Part shown: in pieces, positions 22,380-36,900 of the stretch
Layout: each line of letters opens with the position of its first letter
Numbering within the stretch: the first letter of the stretch is position 1
NCBI GenBank assembly: GCA_963281155.1
Contig: CAUJLY010000006.1
Coordinates: 7,998,001 to 8,062,000 of the forward strand
DNA: 64,000 nucleotides
From: Rhabditophanes sp. KR3021
Taxonomy: Eukaryota; Nematoda; Chromadorea; Rhabditida; Alloionematidae
Direction of reading: 5' to 3'
Translations under genes and position numbers: made by a program
The notes under the pieces: model-generated
The model's input: only the letters and a program-made list of their open reading frames with translations
What the model was told of the DNA's origin: nothing
Databases searched by the model: none

Positions 22380-25300
22380 AACTGAAAGCAAATACTATTA
22401 TTAGTTTTGTAATTAAGTTGTTCAAAATAGCTTTAGATAAAACTTTTTAGGTTGTAAATTGGCTTAATGTCGAAATATACTAAAATGACTGCTTTAAATA
22501 CTATTCAATTAACATTAACAGCTATCGTTTATTTCTTTGGCACGAACTTCTTCTTCCGCCAGGAAACAGTCACTGTTTTCCTAAAAAATCATCTTTTAGG
22601 GCACGATGTGTTTCCGAATCATTTCCTCCGTCTAAACAACTCTTAAACCCATGCCATTTTCGGTGACGACTGAATTTTATAGTCTATGTACCATTCTAAG
22701 CTTCTTTAACTTTGTTTAAACTATTCAGGAATTCAACTCCTTTTGACGTATCCAAAGATACTATCGCTGATACATATTTAACAACAAATAAATGTTGTGA
22801 TTACTCAAAAAAATGTAGTATCAATCATTTCCTTGACATGTAGATAAGTGTAAAAGACCAAAATTACATCTAATTCGGAGTAAAACCTTAATCCATGAAT
22901 TTGTCTAAATTACTCGCGAACTTTAACTGCCATTTAATCTTTGAATGGCACGAACTTAAACTACCCCTAAGCAAAGTTCATTAATCTTAGTCAATTTTTG
23001 TAAAGACGAAAGTACCGCTAGTATTAATTTGTAACTTGAAAATTTGATGTCATTTGCGTATGAACATATTGATGACCTTTGTTTGGCCCTTTGCAGCTTC
23101 TTAAAAAACGTATCATCTTAAATGGCAATTAAAGAATCTAAACATATTTTCTGGAGAGTCCACTTTATTTGTATGAAAATATTTTCAAGTACCAAACGCA
23201 TCCACTTGCCTATCTCTTTTGTATGATGATGTGACATCTGATAAAGTATCGTCACACACACCTTTTAGTCAGACAAAAGAGGCTTGCTTGATTTGAAGAT
23301 TGCTCATGAAAGATTAATGGACGTTCACAATTCAGCATTTGTATAACTTTTGCAGAAATAATATAGATATCTTGTTGGCACTGATTTACCCCTCTCATAT
23401 TAAAATTTATTCGTAAAGTTAGCGATATTATAACTTGATCAATGTTTTGTCTCAAGACAGTTGTTACCCGTTTCAACCTTAGTGTCAACTGTTTAGAACA
23501 TAAATGCCATATACATTAATTATTATGATCTTTCTTTATTTGTTATTGTTGACATTCAATTTTTTAGTTGGTTACAAACTGTTCAAGGCACCATCATCAA
23601 AATTGGTCACTAAGTAGAACTGATAAAGTGTCGTTATGTTGTTATGATGTCCGTCACTATATATATAATCACACAACAATGATAACTATTTTGGTTAGTT
23701 TTTTACCCATCTTTTGATAACTTCTTTATTATCTCCGAAAAAAGTTCGTACAAAGTATAGACTATAGACTTTCTGATAGTAATATGATACTTACATATAA
23801 GGCAAAGATAAAGTAAGTGTGGGGCTCTTTTCGCCGCTGATACTATCAGAATGAAGTTGTTAAGGTCATTTGTATTAGTTTTACTTTTTTGTTGTTTACC
23901 TTGATTACAATAGATTAACAATTTTTTAGAAAGCTCTATATTTGAAGTCGAATTAGTTTCAATAATTTGAATTGTAGCGTCTACTTTACCTATTTCTTTG
24001 ATATCTTGAAATCAACGACTTTTTTGTATTTATCATGTGGATGAATATATTTCAATTGTTAATATTGTCGGAAGTAAAGTTGATACATTCTCAACATAAC
24101 AAAAATGTTGCAATTTGTACATAGATAACTTCTAATGTTTTTATATAGTTCGACACCAATTCCAATTAAAATATTGTGGCGTTTGTAATTTTCAAATTAA
24201 ATGGGAAGCATGGTTAAACAATCATTATCCAAGAACAACTGAGAAGCGTGTCAGATGGACAGGTTTGTGATTTCTAATCAAAATGCAAATTTTTTATCCT
24301 AAATTAATTATATGATTTTTTAATTGTAATGTAGTTAAGACATTCCCAAGAACCCTAAAACTATCTTCAATATCTTTCTTTGAATCATAGCCAATCGCAA
24401 AATCATCTCTTTGCTACATCTATTTTGATTATCATCAAACGAAATTTAATTTAAATATTTAGTTATTTTTATCTTCAGTTTATTCAACAAAATCACCTTC
24501 TTAACCATGCAAAAACAATATTGTGACAAAAGAATAGAAGTTTATTTTATTGTGTAGAGAATTAACATTTTAGTATGTTTGCAAGATAACAACAACCCCA
24601 ATCTTGTTACCTATATATGTTTTAACCACCAATATTTTTAGGTCGGTTAACACCTTTTTTAGCTAAGGGTAAAATATCAAAAGAAGTCTCCAAAAATGAT
24701 AAGGGTAAGTGATGGACATGTCGAGATTGATTTTTCCAGGAAACCTGTTAAGCTTACTTAATCATTACATTATATTTTTGCACTTATAATGCATTTTGAA
24801 AATATATTGATACGATCAGGGGTTTTGTCGCCTTATTTTATCTAAATCCTCACGTTTATATCTTGATTATAGTATGTATTAATTATTTTCACCTTTTGGT
24901 CCAGTCATTTTTGAAGTTACCTAGTCCAGGAAAGTACCTTTTAATCAGTTAAAGAAAAATACGCGTTACCTGTTGAAAGTTTCTTAAGTAACTAAGAATA
25001 ATTACCATTATTTTGTCGATAGAAGTAGATTATTCATGTATGTAAGTAAAATGTAATGGTCAATTACTACATGTGTTACATTATTTTTTTATTATTACGC
25101 TATTTAAATTTTTATTGTTGTCGAGAGGCAAAAAATAAACATTATTAATTTGAGGATAAAGGCAGTAGTAATTTAAATGTATCAAAAAGTATATAGCTCC
25201 CACACACTGAGTACATCATGTATTATCTTTTATTTATTTATTCACAATTGATAATCTTTCTTATTTTGACGTAAATAATCATTCATTATCAATTTTGAAC

Positions 25301-28300
25301 AAGAGTAAGTTGAAATAAATCAACCTATTAGATATATGCGCCTGCAAATTAATGATATTGCAATTTATAGGATATTTTATGTTCTTAATTTGAGACTCTT
25401 GGGATTAGTGTTAAATCAAAGGAAAATTGGCCCGTTATATACATTGATTGATCTTAGACACAAATTTACTACCCTCGACCCAAAGCTGATTTTGGCACTT
25501 TATAAATTTACGTATATTTTCTACAAGGCAGTTATAGCATAATGGTGTGACTAAAGGTTAATGTGACAATAATATATATCTTTATATTAAAACCATTCTT
25601 TGCTAAGAGGTTCAAAATTGTTTTTTGACAGAGCATAAATTATACCATTATTATATAATGTAGTGACCACTTTTTTATCTTTGTCAATGTATAATTTTCT
25701 CGCCTCCAATTGACACCTCGGCAAGGTGTGCAATTGTTTCAAAAAGTATTATGTGTTCTATCAATCATATCAAATATATATCTCCCTTTGATCATAACCG
25801 TACATACTTATTATATTCACCTTCAATTTTTTGAATCTTTCCGGCACATAAATTGAATGTGTTCATCAAATCAAAGTTTCTGTGTGCATTTTAATGTCTT
25901 TTTATTTAGTTCGAACATGTTAATAGTTGTTACATTACAACTTAATTAGATGTTTTCTACCTGATATAAATAAAACAAACAACCTGATATCTCTTGACTT
26001 TTTATTTCATTTTTTTGCAATGCACTTGAAATGACTTAATATGGAAAAGAAATGTTATTTGCATTAATTATTATGTTGATCCAAACAATCAAATGAACAA
26101 TTCAACTTAGCTTATCCTGATTTAAGTAAATTTAAATATGCGCATTTATTTTTAATTATATCCCTTAAGCAAAAATTTTATTTTCTTAAATGTGACCATA
26201 TCAAATTATTTACCAGTTAACGAATATTTTCAGCAAATTTTTTAATTGACAGTCATTTTCCTTCATTTGATGAGTATTTTTTATATTAACTTGTAAACAT
26301 ATATTTAATATGTATGTAACATGTTCATTAATGTGAGTAAAAAAGGTTAATTTATGCGATAATGAGAATCGGATATGAATGACATTCACCCTAACCATTT
26401 ACTTCCCAAATAATTAGCTCTATGTAAATGTATTTATTTTTTAAAGCTCATTAATTTAAAATGGACAATTTAAAATAAACTTTTATTTATCGCTTCTCAT
26501 TAAGTAATAAAAATATACACATTAACTTTGGTCTTCATTTCGATTTATTTCGGTTTCTTTTTAATTATCTTGGTTTCTTTTTAATTATTTTGTTCCTTTC
26601 GAATAATTATTGTGGTTGGTTTTGCGCGGGACAATAGCAATATTTATCTGTCAGATTTAATATAAAATTTAAAAATTCAAAAAATACAAGTATGTGTTCA
26701 AAATTAAAATAAACAAAAACTTTTGAGTTAGGACATTAATCGTCGTCAAAACATAACATTAAAATAAGAAATGTAGTGGTTTATGAAAATAGTATATTTT
26801 AAGCTTTTCATTGTAGGTACCAGATACAAATTTAGTGGTGGTTCGCTTCATCTTGTTGAATTATATTCTATTTCGCAGGCCCCACTGGATATATTTATTT
26901 AAAAAATTTGAATTGTTCTATATGTAAAGAACTCTAATCATACTACCAACTTATTTGAGGACAATTTCAAAAAACAACTGCATTCAACATTTTTGTTTTT
27001 AAATGTATTAGAGCAGAATCTTTAACAGGTAAAAAGTTCGTGTAAGATGGATAAAAAATGTAGGTACTGATTATTTCGTCAACTGGAAGGTAAATTGACA
27101 TTTAAAAGAGTTTAATTTAATTGATGCTTGTTAGTACGTATATATTTCTACTACTCCATATATTTTACCTACTTTTCTGAACAAATAAAAGTAAGTATTT
27201 TTCGATGATAAATGAATATGAATTATAAATCATATTTAGTATTTTTAATATCATCCTTATCAAATAGGAGCAATTCCATTTTGATTTATGAATTTTTTTT
27301 GAATATATTAAATATTTAGTGATACGCAAATTATATATAATTAATCGTGATTAGCTTTGTATTATTTGTTAACAAAAATATATGTGTACATATACATATA
27401 ATGAACAGCTTACATCAAAATATAGTTTCTCTATAGAATTGTGTTAGCCTAAATATATTTGATTTGTAAGCTTTCTTTTTGTTTAATCTGGTTGGCAATG
27501 AATATATGATTATATATGTAGTAGAACGGCAAAAGTTTAAGGATACCCGGTTTTTACGATTGAAATATATATTTTAATATACATATATACAATTGTCTTA
27601 CTGGTACAACCTATTTTTTGTGATTTATACTGATTTTTATGCACTAATATTTGGGATTTGGCATCTGTCCGCAATCAGTATATCCGTGCCTTCCAACCCC
27701 AACGAGGTGTCGGGGTGATAACGATACTTTATCAAACAGCAGCCTAAGACAGAAAAATATGTACAACAATTATGCATTTCTTTTTTAAATAATCACACAA
27801 TTCTTTTAATTTCTTAATTACACTAAATAATTGTCTGGTGTTTCAAATTAATTTTTAAATAGTATCATAAAACTTTTAAATAGACACAATTTAGTAATCA
27901 CGTTGATAGACAAATTTTAAACATTTGAATATTTTTTATTGGCAAACATCATATACATATTCTTATTTTCAACAGTATATTATTACTCTTTCGCTCTTAG
28001 CATTTTTGTGTTAATTTGAGAGCAATTGCGTAATTATGGCGGCACCTATTAATATGCATATTGCCAGCATTGTTATATTAATTTGGAAGGAAATGACTTT
28101 GCAGAACCTATGAACTTGCATAAAATCATCCAATTAACTTGCATAATATCATCTAATTAACTTGCATAATGCCAATCTAATAATTTCTATAATGCCAACC
28201 TAATAACTTGTAAAATGCCAACATTGTGATCTTAATTTAGGAAACATTCCTCAGTTATGGAATTAATTGTTAATATTTATACTCTACTACACATTTGATG

Positions 28301-31300
28301 TAATTAAGGAAATATTTATTCAACCGCCAATATCTTTTCTATTAATTTGGAAGCGGAGTGCGGAATTATTGTAATTATACAATTGTTTAATGTATTCCTA
28401 AATGATCAAAATATAAAGTTGGATAAATGTCACGGAAATGTATACGAAGCCAAATGTTTTGGGGAATATTTTCCCTGCTCGTTTCATGTACATTAACGTA
28501 TATTTTAAGTTAAACTCTTACGATCACTGACATTTATCTAGACAAATGTCACCTACAATATGCATGTTTCATTGTATTAATGTTATGCTAGCAAAAACAT
28601 AGCGACCTTTGCTTCAAGAGTATTAACTTGGAACAAGAAGATCGTGTACATTGGTAAAGTAATTTTGTTCTGTTTTTTCTGATCTCTACTAAGCTGTAAA
28701 AAAGTTAACATGTCCAAAGTGGATGTAGTGTGTGTAAGATTCTTGGTTTGGGATACTAGTTTTAATAAATCGCTACAATTACCACACTTCTTCAAAGTCA
28801 TAAATTTTATTTGCAATATTTTTAAATTTTACACATATTATGTATTATTATCATTTTGTATGTTTATTAGTTTGAAATACATACATTTTTCATAAATCAA
28901 AATCTATCATTATGAGTTCCTTGGAAAAGCGAATACAAGCTTGTTGTATTGTGATAATAATTGCTTTTTAAATATATATTTCTTTGTACAAATCTTTCTC
29001 TAGCTTTGAATTATTTTGCCAACAAAGATACTTTGAAATATTATGAACATTGTGAGTGACATCTTTGACATCTAAATGTTCGCCATTTTTGATTAATTTC
29101 AAACTATCAAAGAATTTTTGGTATTAATCAACTTTTAAATATGATATCGGCATAAGTTATACTTTCTGGTTAAATTTGTTACACTCCAAATATATTCATT
29201 AAATATCATCTTTCAAAAAGTATATGTGTTCCTTTTTGCAAGAAAGTTCTGTAGTAATAAAAACATTCTCTTTTCGCAATTGTCCAAATAGTGTTATATA
29301 CACTCGTTGAAGATTCTTCTTTTCTTGGCTTTATATTGCAAAACTTACTATTTAAAACTACTTCTAAATGTCAGAATTTCTTTGAATATGGATTAAATTT
29401 CAATATATTAAGGTTTACATTCGTTCGGTTTTAAATTTGATAAAACAATATATTTACTACTTTCTAATATAAAAATCCTTCACTTTTTTAGAAGTTCACT
29501 ATTTATTCGGGTCGCAATATTTTTATGTTCGAGAAACAATAGACAAATATTATCTTAGATATGTAATTTATTTAGACAATGAATTACAAAGGTTCTATTG
29601 TTATTAAAAAGCTAAACTTTTTCATTAAATGATTCATAATGTGATAGTTTAATTAAAAGACACCTACTCAAAAATGTATACCTTAAAATAAATGTATCTC
29701 AAATGATTGGGAGGAATATGTTGTTTGGAAAAAATTTACCTCAAGTTAATTCAAATTTTTGGTAGCGCAAACCAAGAAATTTAGGTATATTGATAGTATT
29801 AGTAGTAGCTAGAATATTTATTTATAATCGCCTGGTTACATTCAAAAAAGATAGTTTCGCATTACTCTTCATTGGAAGTGATCATCACTTTCGTTTCGCC
29901 AGAGTTTTAAGTAAAACTTGAATTAATGTGTATATTTGTAAAGATTGACATCATATTATTCTGTTACTATAATAACACTATCATTTACACTTTTTATAAT
30001 TTACTTAAATGTTATACAGAAAGTTATGTATATGTTAGCAACACTTTTTTATCAAGAACAAAAATTTATAGGATACCCATTTTTGCTACAAGGTGTCAAT
30101 TCTCTTTATCTTTACTTGTAAACTTCGAATTTTGTTGAAATATGAAGAATATAATGAACATTCTTGAAATAGATATTCAAATTCATTAACAACAAAAAGA
30201 CGTTCATTTCGTTTAAATTAAATAGTACGTGCTAAAAGTTATTTCACTCGTCAGCTCAATTAAATGTACTACCTATACTATATTTATTCATATTCAATAC
30301 AATATATTATATACTTCACCTAATAATATATTATTATATACATATTACAAATTTCATTTTTTAAGACAATACCGGTCATTTCTTAAAAAACTTTACTATT
30401 ATTTATTTTGCATTTATTTAATTGTCAGGAAGCAAAGGTGTCAAAGTGTGAACTTACGGATAACGATGACAATTTTATATATAATATTTGCATATTAAAT
30501 ATATGGTATTTAAAAAATAAAACTTTTCAGACCGGATGTATGTCCTTTATATCTAGTTAAGGATAGATATTGAATAATAGTTTAGTAAATTCAATACAGT
30601 TTAATAAAAATTGATAATCAGGGTTAATTAGAATCAAACATACTAATTAAATTTACATGATCTGTCTATACATACATTTAAATATTTTATGTTCATAATT
30701 AGTGAACATCTGCATTTTGTTATTGTTTAATTTTGACTAATATTCATAATACGTTTCACTAACTCCTATAACACAAATCACTTTTGTTAAAAATTTTAAA
30801 ATTCATTTAGAAGAAAGCGAAAACAAAATAGGTGTATGTATATATTTTTACATTCAAGAATTTTATGATAATTATTTAGTTAGCAGTAAAAGTTTTTGTC
30901 TTTGCATCTTAGATTCTAGTTGTTGAAAGCAATTTGATGTTATATACGACCGGCAGAAAGTTAGTTTAAACAATTGCTGCCTTTTTTTGAGTTTTGAATG
31001 TATAAATTCATATATTTTCAATCTTTGAGGACCATCTTAAAGAATATGCTAGTATATAGTATTAGACCATCGCTTTTTAGTACTTTGCGATCTTTTTGTG
31101 TCCTCGCAAAATGTCAACTACCTGCCCAATATTCTTCCCATAGACTTTCACTTTTTGAGGCCTCTAATTTGTCGAGACCAACAAAAAATTCTTGAAAGCG
31201 TGTATGTGAGTTTGGTAATTTAGAAAAAAAGATAACAGTTTTGTGTCCTCATATCAGCGCCCAACCAGGCTTTTTTATCGTCCTTGCCACATACAGGTAA

Positions 31301-33974
31301 AAAGATTTTGATCTGATAGAAAGGGTATCTTTGCTTCTCAACACTTTTAACTTAGAGGTAACCTCTCTGTCTTTAGTTTTTTATCAAGTTCAATCCTTCC
31401 AACCTCGATTTGTCTTCATATCACAATTGCAACTTTAAGACTTGTATCAATGACCTGGATTATCTCATTTACCTGTCCAAAGAAGAATCTATTATTTCTC
31501 TAGAATGAGTTATCTAGATGAGAATGAATAAAAATTGAGAGAAGCAACTAGAAATGATCATAAAAAAGATAAAAATGTAACTGAAGTTTGTTTTTATTTT
31601 CTGACCTCAGACTCACTGGCAATCTTTTCATTTCAACAAATACTAAACCAATATAACTTTTGACCACCAACCACAGAGTTTTTAAAGTCTTTGATTTATT
31701 TGAATTAATCACCGTCATTAAGTACTAATTATTATTAGGTAATTATGGTTTATTAACGTTTATATTTATCAAGAATATCCCTTCCACTTTACATCTGATA
31801 AACCTTTTCCTACGCACATTAATAAACATATAATATAAAGTTACCAACATTTATTTACTAAATTTTATAAAGAACAAGTGTTTTTGCATAATAAAAAGGT
31901 AAAAACAGAGATGGCCGCATTTGATGAAGTCTAGTTACTGGATACAATTTGGTTGCATAATTCAGTGTACAAATTCCTAATCTTTAAGTAGTTGTAATTT
32001 ATCAATGTTCTTTAATAACATAATTAAAAATTCGTTATCAATCATGTTCAATTTTTTAATCTATCAGTAGATAGCAATTTAACATCTTTTAAGTATTACT
32101 TTTTTATTTGTTTTATCTTTTGTGGAAAGTTAAAATATTTAAACAATTGGTATCAGTTTTAAAAGAAATCTTCGAAAAGATTTATATAAAGCTGGTGAAT
32201 TCAATTAACGTATAGTTTATATTCATTAACATAATTGAAAGCAACATTGTATTCTTATAGGTCTTTGAATTTTAATGAGCACATATACACGTATTGAATT
32301 GTTACAAAACTAAATTCTCCATCTTATTATCGTCCATTACAATAAAAAGAAGCTGTTTGTTTATAACTATTTTTCATTTTTTTCACAACACAATTCATTT
32401 TTTATACACCTTACTTAGAAGTTGAAGTTGTTCACTAAAAAATGAATGACACACAAGAAATTGGGCTTTACTTAATATATTAACAGAAACGAATAACTCT
32501 CGCTCGTTTTCTTGACACTTTTATTGTTCCGAAACTTCCTCCTTCTCATCCCTCATCTAAGCATAATGTTTCGGCTTGTGTTCTTTTTTATCTTTTTTCC
32601 TCATCCCCGCGCACCAGTCAAAAATTTGTGATACTTTTTTCTTTGTGTATATTTGAATGTATAGATAATGCTAATTACAACTACAACGTGTAGTTATTAT
32701 CTCAAAACGTTAGTTATTTATATGTAATCAAGACTTGATTACTTTAACAATTCAAATTTTTAACTTAAACAATTTCATGAAACTGTTCACACGACCTTTC
32801 AATTTTTAATCATAACTTTTGACGAAAATGTTTCCAATAATATAACTTAACTTCCCTCAATATTCACTCTTCAATGATTCTTAATGGTCGTTCATTAACT
32901 TATTATATTACATTATTATTTATATTATTTATTGGTCAAAATGTTCCCATAAATAGTGCACAATTTACAAATCTTTTTATCATTGTGTGCTATGAGCCCT
33001 TACCTCATTTATAATGTGAAAACTTCCAAATTCTCATGTCTTAATCGTGTTAAATAAACTTTAATGGGCTTTATCAGATTCTAATTTACAACTTCTTTTT
33101 CTAGACATTAACAATTTTATTTTGGTTTTTGATTAAATATCAATCAACATTAACAAGTGTTAAATCAAAAACCTGAACTAAAATTTTAAAGTTTTAATTG
33201 TTCCAGTATAATAATAATATTTTTGCTCTAACATAAATATTTATTTATAAAGTGTGAAAAAGATTTATAATCATTTTTGCATATTCATATTTGCCAATTA
33301 CATTCTTTGGAAGTCAAGGAGAGCTCTATCAATTGTTTTAAACGAAATAATTGGACAGACCACTATTTTCACTTTTTTATAATTATTACATTCAAATATA
33401 CGCAATTAACTCAATTCAACACAATACACCATCCCATAGTATAATATATGAATGCAACTAGTATAATTATCTAATTAAGGCAATTTTCAACTTTAAAATC
33501 AATCAGTGTATGCAGATTATACTTCAAAAAGTATGGACCAATTGTAAAAGTCAACAAAGTGTATTATCCATATCCCTACTTTTTGGTAATTCTATTTGAA
33601 AACAAGCCCAAATATTTCCAAACATTTTGACATATTCTATTCCATTACATTGTAACACTGCCTTAAAGGACTGACCAAAAATCACCGTTTGTGTCAATTT
33701 TATACTCGAACTTTTGCTAATGCTACATAATTCAGAAATTAATTATCCCCTGTTTTGAGTAACTTTTTCAAATTACTTTTATTGTGTGCTAGTTTGCAAT
33801 TAAAACACACACCGCAAGCAGTTGCTATATATTTGCTAAAATATATAAAAATCCTGGTGTGCCAATTGTTTTAATTGTAATTGCAACAACAACTTTGCAG
33901 TTTTATAAAGCCACAATTTTTATAGTACAATTTCTTTTAAATTTAATCAACTGTTGTGTAGTTGAATCAACACC
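22380..33974. other. Gene-poor region, 11.6 kb
   Basis: No confident gene. It is AT-rich with A/T-run microsatellites, such as around 30300-30350, and contains the tandem repeat at 28113-28222. A possible set of three small exons (24149-24262, 24642-24704, 24740-24789, +) is listed as a finding. The right end (about 32500-33970) is the presumed upstream region of the ADAMTS gene, with a likely splice-leader acceptor (aactttgcag) at about 33900. Confidence 0.45.
28113..28222. repeat. 23-bp tandem repeat, about 5 copies
   Basis: The unit is aacttgcataatatcatcta plus att, decaying to aacctaataacttgtaaaatgcc forms at the right. It is an isolated minisatellite with no open frame through it. Confidence 0.85.
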
Positions 33975-36900
33975 ATGTTTACAGAAAGCGATGCCTCCAC
34001 ATCATCGCTATCGCCAACGGAACTGCCAAAGCCTAGGTCTGGCTGCACGAAATCGAGGAACGGTAAAAGTAGTAGCAATAGTTACAAAAAACTAAACAAC
34101 TCGTTGAATAAACTTTCTTCAACTACCAATAATGACATCAACTTGATCTCGAGCATTAGTCATCGCAGAAGCCAAACAATTATCCCTCCTGCCACAAGTC
34201 CCAAATCTGATCATTCTTTGTTACTGGCCACAAGTAATGTAGAGTATACCGATGACGATGAAGGTGCTATTTCGACGAAAGCTACGACAAAGTCAGACAT
34301 CATCACAAACTTTGTCCAAACTTGTACTTCTTCCTCATCACAAAATGAATACAAAAAGAAGGAACGCAGCAATAGTTTACGAAATCAAGATCACCTTTTG
34401 AAAACAAAAAAACCAACAAAACATAATTTATCAAGCCTTGCCGCCAAACTTATTCCGACGATCGAAGAAGATAAATCACTCAAACATTCCTTATTAAATC
34501 TTGGCGCTTTCATTCTATTATTATCAATTATTTATGTGTGTTTTTCATTTTTTAATTCTCAAAATGGCCTCGTTTCGCTTCCCTCAACCACCAAACTCTC
34601 ACCATTACAACATCAACCATCTTCTTCTGAATCTCAGGTTGGGCGCAAGACTCGTTATTCAGGTAAGACATAAATATTTAAGATTCTTTCGAATTGAGAA
34701 CAAGTTTCTCTTAGTCTAAAATGCTACTACATATTTGGAATTTACCTCCCCCTTATTATTTTACATGTTGTATTTCACTCTATTACGTTTTTTATGTGCC
34801 ATACGAGTGCGAAAATCTTTCAACCATCACAAAGTATGTATATACAAAAATAATTTCTACATTTAATGCTTAACCTTAAAGCTAAAACGACGTCAAAAAA
34901 TTAGTACCTAATAGCCTTCTATACTTCAAGTCGCTTTTTTCACGCATTCCAAAGCTCAACAAGCAGGTACCTTTTAATATTGACTTTAAGCATTCCAAGA
35001 CTTTCTTTTTGTATTTTTCGTATAAAGTTGAATGAATATATAAGTACATATAATATAAATTAGAATATATAATATATCGGTCCTCGATTCACTTCAGGTA
35101 CCGATGTGAAAGAAGGAAACTTGTGGACCTTAAATCGTCACCATTCAAGGAGGAAAAGATCAATTGCCTCGGCTCACCAAAAAGTTCAAATGAAAGGGGT
35201 TCGCGGACTGGCTAGAGATTGCGGAACTTCTTGTTTCTTCAAGCTTGGGGCTTCTACAAACGAATCAAACACCAGACTAAGAATTCAGTTGACAAGATGG
35301 TCACCTCCAACAAATAACAAGCAAGTCACATACTAACATTTAACTTATTACATATATTTATAGAAAACAATCCTCCGAACAAGAACAAATAATTCCTTTG
35401 GTCCAATTTTTAGATTCTGATCATCAGACAACTGCACACCTTTCAGCTTTTTCCCCAGCTTGTATCTATACAGCTCGCCTAGACACTTTAACAGACACAT
35501 CTATTGTTAATTTATGTGACTCGCATTATGGATTGGTAAGTATCTTCTTTACCTCTTTTTTGATTGTCTTTTAATAAATTTAAACAATTGCTAACTTCTT
35601 TTATTGTTACAGTTTGGGACTCTCTCATTAAGTGACGGTATTTACATCGTCGAACCCATCTTAAATGACGACAATCAAAAAGATCAACAAAAACATACCC
35701 ATCCTCACAAAGGGAAACCAAAAAGCGACGACAAAATTCACTTAATTTATAAGTCTAAGACGGCGCATTTTGAAGATTTGCATGTAGAAGATCGACCAAA
35801 CAACTTCACTATTACAAATTCGACCTATAAACAAGCTTTATTTTCCGAAGACACTGAAACTAGAAAAAAGCGGTCGCGTAGATCAGCTAACTCATGGGAC
35901 CATTATGTCGAAGTTCTAGTTGTTGCCGATTTTAAGATGCTTCAATACCATCAGAATAATTTGGAAAATTATATTTTAACTTTATTTTCAACCGTGGCTT
36001 CAATCTATAGACATCCGAGTTTAAGAGCAGCAATCAACATTGTTGTTGTTAGAATCATTGTCATTAGAGATGAACGAACGGGACCTTCAATTAATAACCG
36101 TGCCCAAGACACTCTTCAAAACTTTTGCATTTGGCAACAACGATACAATGAACATAATGAAGATGGCCTGAATCACCACGATGTAGCCATTTTATTGACA
36201 AGACATGATATATGCAGAGCTCACAATAAGTGCGATACCCTAGGGTTAGCTGAACTTGGAACCATGTGCGATTATAAAAGATCCTGTGCAATTATTGAAG
36301 ATAATGGACTTTCAGCAGCTTTTACTATTGCTCATGAACTCGGCCATGTCTTCAACATTCCTCATGACGATGAAGCAAAGTGCGGGTATTATATGGCTTT
36401 GAATAAGGAGAATTTCCATATTATGGCTCCAACCTTGCAATACAACACGCATCCATGGTCATGGTCCCCATGCTCAGCCGGAAGTTTGGCTAAGTTTTTA
36501 GATTCAAATCGGGCTCAAACTCAGTGTATCTTTGACCCACCAATTCAAAGAAAATATTACGACAAAGTCTTTGAAAATCCATCTCCAGGAGCTACTTACA
36601 ATGTCGACCAACAATGCCAATTTGTGTATGGTCCCGATGCAAGTATTTGCCCTTACATGCCTGTTTGCAGAAGATTGTGGTGTGCTGTCAAAATCAACAA
36701 TAATTTAGGATGTCGTACTCAACATATGCCTTGGGCTGATGGTACTAAGTGTGGCCATAATTCGTGGTGTCACTCTGGAGAATGCGTTGGCATGTCACCT
36801 CAACAAAGATCCAAAACAGACGGTGCTTGGGGAGAATGGAGGTCATTTGGGGAATGTTCACGAACTTGCGGAGGTGGAATTCAAAAAGCTTTAAGAGACT

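Noticed and set aside
25336..25542. 68-codon frame
   Set aside because: Protein-like at its end, but no signal peptide, domain, acceptor or poly(A) support. Chance is likelier.
27690..27715. Small GC hairpin (ccccaacgaggtgtcgggg) as an RNA gene
   Set aside because: A short stem alone, with no promoter boxes or conserved RNA family features.
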